Origin: CAZWUK01 sp964636685
Lineage (GTDB): Bacteria > Bacillota > Clostridia > Christensenellales > CAG-138
Assembly: GCA_964636685.1 (NCBI GenBank)
Contig: CAZWUK010000018.1
Location: 1 to 30,617 of the forward strand
Reading direction: 5' to 3'
Length of the DNA stretch: 30,617 bases
The notes beneath the pieces are model-generated. The model was not told the DNA's origin and searched no databases. It saw only the letters and a list, made by a program, of their open reading frames with translations. A program made the position numbers and the translations under genes. Positions within the stretch are counted from its first letter, which is position 1, and each line of letters begins with the position of its first letter. Below, piece by piece: positions 1 to 6,655 of this stretch.

Positions 1-2
1 AA

Positions 3-224
3 CAGTTCTGGTGTCAAGGCTATGCAACTGAAATAGCGCAAGGGCTTATCGCTTATGCACGCAGCCAGGGTGCAGAAAAAGTAACCATTTGGGTGAGCAA
101 AGAAAATGCCCCGTCGAATCGTGTAGCTAAAAAATGCGGTGGAACGATCGTTAACAAAAAATCATACAAAAAAAGAGGGACTGATATTACCATGGAAGAG
201 TACAAATATGAGGTGTTGCTGTAG
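3..224 (+). CDS. GNAT-family N-acetyltransferase, C-terminal fragment
   Basis: This is the last 73 residues of a gene that begins before the window. The reading frame is open from base 3 to a TAG at 222-224. The fragment carries the acetyl-CoA-binding motif A remnant (GYATEIAQGLIAYARSQG), then a strand, then the characteristic N-x-x-S-N-R-V-A-K-K-C-G segment that follows the fourth beta strand in GNAT enzymes. GNAT proteins transfer an acetyl group from acetyl-CoA to an amine; the substrate cannot be read from this part. The end is lysine-rich and somewhat AT-richer than the rest of the window. It converges on the flavin reductase-like gene, and the two share the hairpin at 273-309. Confidence 0.85.
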   Translation, partial: QFWCQGYATEIAQGLIAYARSQGAEKVTIWVSKENAPSNRVAKKCGGTIVNKKSYKKRGTDITMEEYKYEVLL

Positions 225-272
225 TTTTATAAAGATGCCAATTTATCCGTAAAATAAGACGCATAGACAAAA

Positions 273-309
273 TTCGGGTATCCCCGTTTTGAAAACGAGG
301 ATACCCGAA
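273..309. terminator. Bidirectional intrinsic terminator
   Basis: A hairpin with about 17 paired bases and one C/A mismatch (TTCGGGTATCC pairs with GGATACCCGAA, then CGTTTT with AAAACG). It sits between the convergent GNAT fragment and the flavin reductase-like gene. On the minus strand the stem is followed by AATTTTGT, so it probably mainly ends the leftward transcript. Confidence 0.75.
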
Positions 310-359
310 AATAATCTTTGTGGAGCAGCTTCAAGCTTGGGATGCTTTGATTGTTTCTC

Positions 360-1004
360 TCAATAGGTTCTGTCGATTTGCAGTGTGGCAACGCCAATGG
401 TATTGCCTTTCCCGGTCGTCAGATCGAGCGGCGCGTGAACATTGAACATAAACCCGTCGTTCCCATACTTTTGATCGATACCGTGCGCGTATTCCTCCCG
501 GCAGGCTAGCAACTGCACGCGTCCGGCGACCAGCATGGTCTTCCCGTTTCCGGCAAGATCGAGATAATGCTCCGCCTTGCACTCCAGCGTCAAAAAGCTC
601 TCCGCAATCCGCGGCGCGTCGATGGTCTTTGACGGCTCCTGCGTAAGTCCCGCGACGGCAAATTCATCACCGCTGTTATCCTGGATGGTCTTCATGACAG
701 CATCATAGTACGCGGGTGCGATAAAATTGACCGCAAACTCCCCCGTTCGTTTGATGTTGTGGTAGGTATGGTTTTGCGTTGAAAGCCCGGCAAGGATGGC
801 AAAGTAACCGCTCTCCCCGCCCCCCTGAAAGCAGCTCCACGAATGGAAGGCAATGTTGGGCTGTCCATCCGCCTTTCTGGTTGTAATGGCAAACAATATC
901 TGCGGAATCCCCGCTGCAAACTCAAAATGCGAAAACACGGAATACTGCCCCGGCCAGTATTCTTGGAACTGTTCCGGTCGTGTTGCGCCAACCTCGATCT
1001 TCAT
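360..1004 (-). CDS. Flavin reductase-like (FMN-binding split-barrel) protein
   Basis: A 214-residue protein resembling the flavin reductase-like / flavoredoxin family, small FMN-binding split-barrel proteins. The first 110 residues show the family layout: a short N-terminal segment, then FAITTRKADGQPNIAFHSW (the strand that in relatives contacts the flavin phosphate), a glycine-rich loop, and KRTGEFAVNFI followed by an AYYDAVM helix. The rest matches the usual continuation with LECKAEHYLDLAGNG and VAGRV. It is probably a cytoplasmic NAD(P)H:flavin oxidoreductase or FMN-dependent electron carrier; the partner is unknown. The ATG is preceded by a purine-rich AGGGGGCGGGGG stretch that serves as ribosome site. 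It is a single-gene unit with its own promoter. The family call is good; the substrate is not determined. Confidence 0.8.
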   Translation of the reverse strand: MKIEVGATRPEQFQEYWPGQYSVFSHFEFAAGIPQILFAITTRKADGQPNIAFHSWSCFQGGGESGYFAILAGLSTQNHTYHNIKRTGEFAVNFIAPAYYDAVMKTIQDNSGDEFAVAGLTQEPSKTIDAPRIAESFLTLECKAEHYLDLAGNGKTMLVAGRVQLLACREEYAHGIDQKYGNDGFMFNVHAPLDLTTGKGNTIGVATLQIDRTY

Positions 1005-1029
1005 ATCCCCCGCCCCCTTTTGTATTCAT

Positions 1030-1059
1030 ATTATACCTTCCTGCAATATCTGGCAAGAA
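1030..1059 (-). promoter_or_regulatory. Promoter of the flavin reductase-like gene
   Basis: Minus-strand -10 TATAAT at 1030-1035. Two overlapping -35 options exist: TTGCCA (1051-1056, 15-bp spacer) or TTCTTG (1054-1059, 18-bp spacer). The start codon follows about 25 bases downstream. Confidence 0.55.
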
Positions 1060-1121
1060 ACGGCAAAACGGCGTTTCTTCGGTCAAAACTCTGTTTTTGT
1101 GTAAAAAAAAGAAGATACTGT

Positions 1122-1149
1122 TTGCAAAACACGGAAGCTCTGGTATAAT
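1122..1149 (+). promoter_or_regulatory. SigA-type promoter of the riboswitch-ATPase unit
   Basis: TTGCAA (1122-1127), a 16-bp spacer, and TATAAT (1144-1149). Transcription should start near 1156, directly before the riboswitch aptamer. Confidence 0.7.
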
Positions 1150-1158
1150 ATGCAGCAC

Positions 1159-1272
1159 GTGAGGGAGTAGTTGGCGCAGTGTTTTTGTATCACGTCTGCG
1201 TTCCAAGGGCAACATCATGGCCGGTACGGTCTGTCTTGGATGAAATAACCAGACTCATGTACGACCCGTTAC
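1159..1272 (+). promoter_or_regulatory. yybP-ykoY-type Mn2+ riboswitch aptamer
   Basis: The leader of the P-type ATPase gene folds as expected for the yybP-ykoY manganese riboswitch. P1 pairs GTGAGGG (1159-1165) with CCCGTTAC (1265-1272, one bulge). It is followed by the conserved GAGTAG-like strand (1165-1170). A hairpin TTGGCGCAG...CTGCG..CCAA comes next, then a second arm GTAC..GTCTG...CAGAC..GTAC ending in TACGACC, which resembles the conserved L3 segment. The segment 1251-1263 is shared with the downstream terminator, so ligand binding should favour transcription. The identification rests on pattern and on gene context (this riboswitch class commonly precedes P-type ATPases); a covariance-model search has not been run. 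Confidence 0.75.
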
Positions 1273-1304
1273 TGGCAGGCGTACATGGGTCTTTGATTTT
1301 TTTG
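1251..1304 (+). terminator. Riboswitch expression-platform terminator
   Basis: AGACTCATGTACG (1251-1263) pairs with CGTACATGGGTCT (1280-1292) in an almost perfect 13-bp stem. It is followed by TTGATTTTTTT. The 5' arm overlaps the aptamer, so terminator and aptamer exclude each other. Confidence 0.85.
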
Positions 1305-1333
1305 TACAACATATAACAGAAGGAGTGAACTGT

Positions 1334-4000
1334 GTGAAGTATTATCTCGAAAGCCGAAAGAGCGTTCTGCATGACGTCGCTTCCGGTGACAGCGGGCTGT
1401 CCCGAAGTGAGGCCGCCGCCCGCTTGGCGAAAAATGGTTCCAATAAACTGGCCGAAGCCAAAAAGGATTCTCTGGTCAAACGTTTTTTTGACCAACTGAA
1501 GGATCCCATGATTATCATTCTGCTCGCCGCCGCGCTGGTGTCCGGCATCATTGCCGCCACGCAGCCCGACGAAAGCTTTGCCGATGTGATTATCATACTG
1601 ATTGTCGTCATCATCAACGCCATATTGGGCGTTTATCAGGAAAGCAAAGCCGAAAAAGCCATTGAAGCGCTGCAAAAGATGTCCGCCTCCATGTGCCGCG
1701 TTCTGCGCGACGGGGAGATTGTTCGCATCAAGAGCGAGGAGCTTGTGGTGGGCGACGTCGTTCTTCTGGAAGCCGGCGACGCCGTGCCGGCAGACGGGCG
1801 TCTGTTGGAAAGCGCAAGCCTGCAAATTGAGGAAGCCGCATTGACCGGCGAGAGCGTCCCGGTGCAAAAGATGTTCGAGGCGCTGGATCTCGGCGTTGAA
1901 AAGGATGTTTCGCTGGGCGACCGGAAAAATATGATGTACATGGGCAGTACCGTAGTCTATGGCCGCGGCAAAGCCGTCATCACCGCCACGGGCATGGATA
2001 CCGAGATGGGCAAGATCGCCGACGCGCTTTCCAAGGCAGAGGACGGTCAGACCCCGCTGCAAATCAAGCTCTCGCAGCTATCCAAAATTCTAAGCTATCT
2101 TGTGGTCGGCATCTGCGTGTTTATCTTCCTGCTGGGCTGGCTGCGCACGGGCAGCATGAATTTTGAAGTGATTTTGAGCTCGTTCCTCGTTGCTGTCAGC
2201 CTTGCGGTTGCGGCGATCCCGGAGGGGCTTGCCGCCGTCGTCACAATCGTGCTTTCCATTGGCGTCACCAATATGTCCAAGCGCAACGCCATCATCAGAA
2301 AGCTCACCGCCGTCGAGACGCTGGGCTGCGCACAGATTATCTGCTCGGACAAAACCGGTACGCTGACCCAAAACAAAATGACCGTCGTGGATCACTTTGG
2401 AAGCGACACCCGCACGTTGGCCGCTGCGATGGCGCTGTGCAGCGACGCGGAGCTAGACCACGACTATATCGCCGTCGGCGAACCGACCGAATGCGCGCTT
2501 GTAAACTTTGCGTACCAGCAGGAGGGGCTTGCCAAGACCGATCTGGACGCCGAAACGCCGCGCGTTGCCGAAGCGCCGTTTGACAGCATGCGCAAAATGA
2601 TGTCCACCATTCACTCGCGTGAAAACGGGGAAAGCTTCATCCAATACACCAAGGGCGCGCCGGACGAAGTGCTGAAGGTCTGCACCTCCTTCCTGCAAAA
2701 CGGGCAGGTCGTGCCGCTGACGGAGGAGCTGCGTCAGGATATTCTGGCGGAAAACAAGCGTATGGCCGATCAGGCGCTGCGCGTGCTTGCCGCCGCCTGC
2801 CGCACCTATCCAAGCATTCCGCGCGACGTCTCGCCCAAGAGCCTTGAGCGGGAATTGACCTTCATCGGACTGGTCGGCATGATCGATCCGGTACGTCCGG
2901 AGGTCACTGCGGCGATCGAAGAATGTCGCAAGGCCGGCATTCGTCCCATCATGATTACCGGCGACCACCGTGATACCGCCGTCGCCATCGCGATGCAGCT
3001 TGGCATCATCAACGATGCTTCGCAGGCAATCACCGGCGCGGAGCTGAATGATATCTCCGACGAGCAGTTCCAAAACGACGTGAAAAACTTCAGCGTCTAT
3101 GCCCGTGTCCAGCCCGAGCACAAGGTACGCATCGTCAATGCCTGGCGCAAAAACGGCTATGTCACCGCTATGACCGGCGACGGCGTCAACGACGCGCCCA
3201 GCATCAAGAGCGCCGATATCGGCGTCGGCATGGGGATCACCGGAACGGACGTCACCAAAAATGTCGCGGACATGGTGCTCGCAGACGATAACTTTGCCAC
3301 CATCGTCGGCGCGGTTGAGGAGGGACGCCGGATCTATGACAATATCCGCAAGGCCATCCAGTTTTTGCTCTCCTCCAATATGAGCGAGGTGCTGAGCATC
3401 TTCACGGCAACCCTGCTGGGCTTTACAATCCTAAAGCCCGTGCATCTTTTGTGGATCAACCTCATCACCGACTGTTTCCCGGCGCTTGCGCTCGGTACGG
3501 AAGACGCCGAGTCGGATATCATGCTCCGCGCGCCGCGCAGCACGACGGATGGCATCTTTGCCCACGGCATGGGCTTTGACGTGGCGTATCAAGGGCTGCT
3601 CGTTACGATCCTCACGCTGATTGCCTACTTTGTGGGGCACTATATGGAAGCGGGCGTTTGGGAGATCACAAACAGTGCCGATGGCATGACGATGGCGTTT
3701 CTGACCATGAGCATGGCGGAGATCTTCCACAGCTTCAACATGCGCAGTCAGCGCGGCAGCATCTTCACCATGAAGAAACAAAACAAGCTCCTCTGGGGCG
3801 CGGCCGCACTGAGTCTGTTGTTGACCACCACCGTGCTGTACGTACCGTTCCTTGCCAAGGCGTTCAGCTTTGAGCCCATCAATCTGGCAGAGTACGGCGT
3901 CGCCATGGGACTTGCCGTGTGCATCATCCCGATCGTGGAAGGCACAAAGGCCATCCAGCGCGCGGTTGAAAAACGCAAGCAGAACAATTCGGCAAAATAA
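1334..4000 (+). CDS. P2-type cation ATPase, probable Mn2+/Ca2+ exporter
   Basis: An 888-residue P-type ATPase of the Ca2+ (P2A) type. It pumps divalent cations out of the cytoplasm at the cost of ATP. Motifs in order: LTGES in the actuator domain (near residue 172), AIPEGL in M4 (near 296), the phosphorylation site CSDKTGTLTQ (Asp near 339), TKGAPD in the nucleotide domain, TGDHRDTA, TGDGVNDAP, and NLITDCFPA in M6. The M4 Glu and M6 Asn/Asp are the calcium/manganese ligands of this class. The GTG at 1334 is chosen because AGGAG (1321-1325) lies 8 bases before it; a GTG at 1325 overlaps that ribosome site. A Mn2+ riboswitch upstream argues that Mn2+ is at least one physiological substrate. Such genes are often annotated simply as calcium ATPases. 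Confidence 0.93.
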   Translation: MKYYLESRKSVLHDVASGDSGLSRSEAAARLAKNGSNKLAEAKKDSLVKRFFDQLKDPMIIILLAAALVSGIIAATQPDESFADVIIILIVVIINAILGVYQESKAEKAIEALQKMSASMCRVLRDGEIVRIKSEELVVGDVVLLEAGDAVPADGRLLESASLQIEEAALTGESVPVQKMFEALDLGVEKDVSLGDRKNMMYMGSTVVYGRGKAVITATGMDTEMGKIADALSKAEDGQTPLQIKLSQLSKILSYLVVGICVFIFLLGWLRTGSMNFEVILSSFLVAVSLAVAAIPEGLAAVVTIVLSIGVTNMSKRNAIIRKLTAVETLGCAQIICSDKTGTLTQNKMTVVDHFGSDTRTLAAAMALCSDAELDHDYIAVGEPTECALVNFAYQQEGLAKTDLDAETPRVAEAPFDSMRKMMSTIHSRENGESFIQYTKGAPDEVLKVCTSFLQNGQVVPLTEELRQDILAENKRMADQALRVLAAACRTYPSIPRDVSPKSLERELTFIGLVGMIDPVRPEVTAAIEECRKAGIRPIMITGDHRDTAVAIAMQLGIINDASQAITGAELNDISDEQFQNDVKNFSVYARVQPEHKVRIVNAWRKNGYVTAMTGDGVNDAPSIKSADIGVGMGITGTDVTKNVADMVLADDNFATIVGAVEEGRRIYDNIRKAIQFLLSSNMSEVLSIFTATLLGFTILKPVHLLWINLITDCFPALALGTEDAESDIMLRAPRSTTDGIFAHGMGFDVAYQGLLVTILTLIAYFVGHYMEAGVWEITNSADGMTMAFLTMSMAEIFHSFNMRSQRGSIFTMKKQNKLLWGAAALSLLLTTTVLYVPFLAKAFSFEPINLAEYGVAMGLAVCIIPIVEGTKAIQRAVEKRKQNNSAK

Positions 4001-4017
4001 ATCTGCGATAACAAATC

Positions 4018-4051
4018 AGAAGCCGCATATCCAAACGGATGTGCGGCTTCT
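4018..4051. terminator. Bidirectional intrinsic terminator
   Basis: A 15-bp stem (AGAAGCCGCATATCC with GGATGTGCGGCTTCT, one G-T pair) with a 4-base loop lies between convergent genes. The plus-strand side is followed by GTTGTATC. It ends the ATPase transcript and probably also the leftward operon. Confidence 0.75.
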
Positions 4052-4067
4052 GTTGTATCAAGCAAAC

Positions 4068-4334
4068 TTATTGTTCGCGGGATTTTGCGGCTTTGGCCGC
4101 CGCGTGCCGCGCACGTTTCTCCTTTGCTTCCTCCGCCATCTCGTCGTCCTTCCAGAAGCGGCCGATCAGCATGATCGACGTAACGATCGCCGCTACGGAC
4201 AGCACCAGAATCATGACCTTTGAGATCTCATTGGAGAGCAACGCTAAAACGCCGTTAAATCGGTCAAATATGAACAGCGTCACGCACATGAGTCCCAGAA
4301 TGATGGTCAAATGGGGAAAAATTCGTTTAAACAT
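4068..4334 (-). CDS. Small two-helix membrane protein, unknown function
   Basis: An 88-residue protein I do not recognise. Residues 8-25 and about 37-57 are hydrophobic and would form two membrane helices. The tail (residues 60-88) is highly charged and rich in Ala, Lys, Arg and Glu, and is probably cytoplasmic. A perfect AGGAGG ribosome site precedes the ATG, and the gene starts 13 bases after the stop of the NAGPA gene, so it is the last gene of a three-gene leftward operon with the glycosyltransferase and the glycosidase-like protein. It may help that membrane-bound glycan machinery, but this is inference from position only. Confidence 0.75.
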   Translation of the reverse strand: MFKRIFPHLTIILGLMCVTLFIFDRFNGVLALLSNEISKVMILVLSVAAIVTSIMLIGRFWKDDEMAEEAKEKRARHAAAKAAKSREQ

Positions 4335-4347
4335 GCTCGTTTCCTCC

Positions 4348-5391
4348 TTATTCGGCGTCAGCCTGCGCCTGCGGTTCGCCGATCATCACAATATCGCTGA
4401 TCTTGCGATCCTTCCCGGTCGGCCGACTGTAAAGGTTTCCCATATACGCCATGACCGCCGTCGCGCCGCCGTCAAAGTTATAGGCGGCCTTACAGCCAAG
4501 ATCATAGAATAGCTGAGACAATTCCTCCATCGTCATGCCAACGGAATAGCCTGCCTGCCTGCCGTCAACCAGCACAAAGCAGTAATGTCCCGGTTCAAAA
4601 TATCCGATTGCGCTGCGCGGATTGACGCGGGTCAGTGTGCTGCTGAACTCCGTCATCGGCTGCCCGTTTTCGTCGAGCAGCATCGGGCCAAAGCACCACG
4701 CCTGATAGGGGCCTTTGGCATAAATGGCATCCAAATTGTCGTAGGTCTGGCGCCAATTATAGGTTTCCATCGTCCCGTCATAATAGAGTACGCAGACATC
4801 CTCCTGCGATGACTTCTTTCTCCACTCGACGCCGTTGCGAATGACAAGCCCCGCCTTGCGGAAGCCGAAAAAGTCGCCCGAGATCGCCACGATTGAATTG
4901 CTTTGCTGCGCCATGTCAACCACGTCCATATAGGTTTTGCTGCCATAGTCGGAATAGATCATACCGCGCAGGCTTGTGATATCCTTGATATAAATATCCG
5001 CGACATGGTAGGTAATCTCTCCTGTCTGAACCGTGTTCATGCGCACGGCAACCTTGGCGCTTGCATAGCCGTCCTCCGAAGAAACGATCTCGCCGTCGGT
5101 AAAGTAATCCGAGAATTTTCCATTGAGCAGGCTCGGTTCCGGAACCGGCGTCGGCGTTTCAGGAGCATCCGTCTGTGTGGAATCCGCCGGCGGATTCTCT
5201 GCAGCGGCAGGCGTAGGCGTCGCCGTCGGCGCGGCCGTAAGGTGCGGCAGCTCCGTGGGCGTCAGCTCCTCCTGCCGGAACAAATAAAAGTATAGGAAAG
5301 CGCCCACAAGCAACAGCAGGATCGCAAGATCCACTGCCACCATACGAATGATCTTCAGCGTTTTTCTTTTTCGTTTGCTTGTCTCAGACAT
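4348..5391 (-). CDS. Membrane-anchored phosphodiester glycosidase (NAGPA) domain protein
   Basis: A 347-residue protein with a basic N-terminus, one membrane helix (about residues 16-37), and a Pro/Thr-rich linker with TPTP repeats (about 45-88). The extracellular domain has the hallmarks of the NAGPA / exopolysaccharide-biosynthesis family: GDFFGFRKAGLVIRNG, then NPRSAIGYF, LVDGRQAGYSVGMTMEEL and YNFDGGATAVM near the C-terminus. Relatives hydrolyse sugar phosphodiesters, and bacterial members often sit in cell-envelope glycan loci. The gene overlaps the upstream glycosyltransferase by 8 bases (ATGTCTGA), so the two are translationally coupled. The putative catalytic Asp in NFDGG is present here, unlike in the distant relative at 22111-24246. 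The exact substrate is unknown. Confidence 0.88.
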   Translation of the reverse strand: MSETSKRKRKTLKIIRMVAVDLAILLLLVGAFLYFYLFRQEELTPTELPHLTAAPTATPTPAAAENPPADSTQTDAPETPTPVPEPSLLNGKFSDYFTDGEIVSSEDGYASAKVAVRMNTVQTGEITYHVADIYIKDITSLRGMIYSDYGSKTYMDVVDMAQQSNSIVAISGDFFGFRKAGLVIRNGVEWRKKSSQEDVCVLYYDGTMETYNWRQTYDNLDAIYAKGPYQAWCFGPMLLDENGQPMTEFSSTLTRVNPRSAIGYFEPGHYCFVLVDGRQAGYSVGMTMEELSQLFYDLGCKAAYNFDGGATAVMAYMGNLYSRPTGKDRKISDIVMIGEPQAQADAE

Positions 5392-6406
5392 CCTGTAATT
5401 CTTCCTCCTTCACAGGGAACACAAACCTTCTTTGGAAATAGAAGCTGACAGGATATAGCAAAAGCCCCGACAGGGTCTTTGCCACCCATTCCGGCATCAT
5501 CAGCGACAGCAGCGACAATATGCCGTAATCGGCGGCAAGCATACACAAGGCCAGCACATAATACCGGAGCACGCTGCTTTTGCATCGTCCCTCGAAGACA
5601 AACTTTCGGTTCAGCAGGTAATTGCAAAACGAGCTGACGACGCGGGCGACGATCTCCGCAAGCGGCTTGGAAATGCCAAAAAACCGCAGCAGCGAAAATC
5701 CGCCGACGTCAATGACAAACGCCGCCACGGACGAAGCAACAAATAGCCCGATCATTTTATAGATCCGCCACGCGTCGCGCACCGGGTTGAAATGGGAGGA
5801 TTGATTGTCCTCGATATATACCGTATCGATGGTCACTTCCTCGATCGGTATCTTGTGCCGTGTGGAATACAGCAGCACATTGATCTCGTATTCGTACCGG
5901 TCGCCCTTCATCTCCTGCATCATTGGAACACGTGCGACCGAATAGGCGCGAAGCCCGGTCTGCGTATCAAACACGCGAACTCCAGTCGATGCGGCAAACA
6001 CGCACCGCGTGATCGCATTCCCCGCCCGGCTCTTGAAGGGAACCTTCCCCGTGAATTTGCGCGATCCCAGCACAAGCGCTTTTTTATTGTTCTCCCAGGC
6101 CTTGCTGACCCGCACGATATCCTTGACCAAATGCTGTCCGTCCGCATCCACGGTGACAATGCCTTCCGAATGCGGGTAGTTTTTATAAATGTATTCCATC
6201 GCGGTTCTGAGCGCTTTGCCTTTGCCGCGATTCACCTCATGATGCAGTATCACGGCGTCTGCTTCCAGTTGCCCAAACACATCGCAGCTTTCTCCCGTGC
6301 AGCCGTCGTCAACGATAACGATCGGATAATCCGTCTCCGCCTTCAACTGCCGGACAAGCTTTATCAGCTTTTCATCCGGCTGATAAGCGGGGATGATAAC
6401 TATCAT
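5384..6406 (-). CDS. GT2 glycosyltransferase with C-terminal GtrA-like membrane domain
   Basis: A 340-residue protein. Residues 1 to about 210 form a family 2 glycosyltransferase of the polyprenyl-phosphate sugar synthase kind: VIIPAYQPDE, VIVDDGCTGES, NRGKGKALRTAM, VTVDADGQH and TGLRAYSVARV. Residues about 215-335 are four hydrophobic helices that match GtrA-like proteins, which are thought to flip lipid-linked sugars. The protein probably loads a sugar onto a lipid carrier and helps move it across the membrane. The ATG at 6404-6406 is preferred because GGAGGG lies 8 bases upstream; a TTG 15 bases further out overlaps that ribosome site. It is the first gene of the operon with the NAGPA protein and the small membrane protein. 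Confidence 0.9.
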   Translation of the reverse strand: MIVIIPAYQPDEKLIKLVRQLKAETDYPIVIVDDGCTGESCDVFGQLEADAVILHHEVNRGKGKALRTAMEYIYKNYPHSEGIVTVDADGQHLVKDIVRVSKAWENNKKALVLGSRKFTGKVPFKSRAGNAITRCVFAASTGVRVFDTQTGLRAYSVARVPMMQEMKGDRYEYEINVLLYSTRHKIPIEEVTIDTVYIEDNQSSHFNPVRDAWRIYKMIGLFVASSVAAFVIDVGGFSLLRFFGISKPLAEIVARVVSSFCNYLLNRKFVFEGRCKSSVLRYYVLALCMLAADYGILSLLSLMMPEWVAKTLSGLLLYPVSFYFQRRFVFPVKEEELQDV

Positions 6407-6468
6407 TTCCCAACCCTCCAACTTTTTTATTCAAATTCTGCAACGAAACGCATACTTGAACAGTTTTT

Positions 6469-6498
6469 ATTATAGCGCGCTTTTCCCTTTCGGAAAAG
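6469..6498 (-). promoter_or_regulatory. Promoter of the glycosyltransferase operon with overlapping inverted repeat
   Basis: Minus-strand -10 TATAAT at 6469-6474. At the right distance (17 bp) the -35 position is only TTTTCC. That weak -35 lies inside an inverted repeat CTTTTCC-N5-GGAAAAG (6480-6498), which could bind a regulator or form a small hairpin. Confidence 0.5.
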
Positions 6499-6566
6499 GT
6501 CTATTTTTGGCTCGTCCGTATAGACCGTGCAACAATGTAAACTCTTTGTAATATCTTAAATACAGC

Positions 6567-6594
6567 TTTGCATAGCGCGACAATTTGATATAAT
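6567..6594 (+). promoter_or_regulatory. Promoter of the LCP gene
   Basis: TTTGCA (6567-6572), a 16-bp spacer, and TATAAT (6589-6594). It lies about 60 bases before the start codon and is divergent from the glycosyltransferase promoter. Confidence 0.6.
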
Positions 6595-6655
6595 ACTAGA
6601 ATACGGCGGCTATTGTCAAACTCTTGCCGCCGATCGGAAAGGAATCCAAGTACGC

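Noticed and set aside
1325..1333. GTG at 1325 as the ATPase start
   Set aside because: It overlaps the AGGAG ribosome site; the GTG at 1334 has proper spacing.
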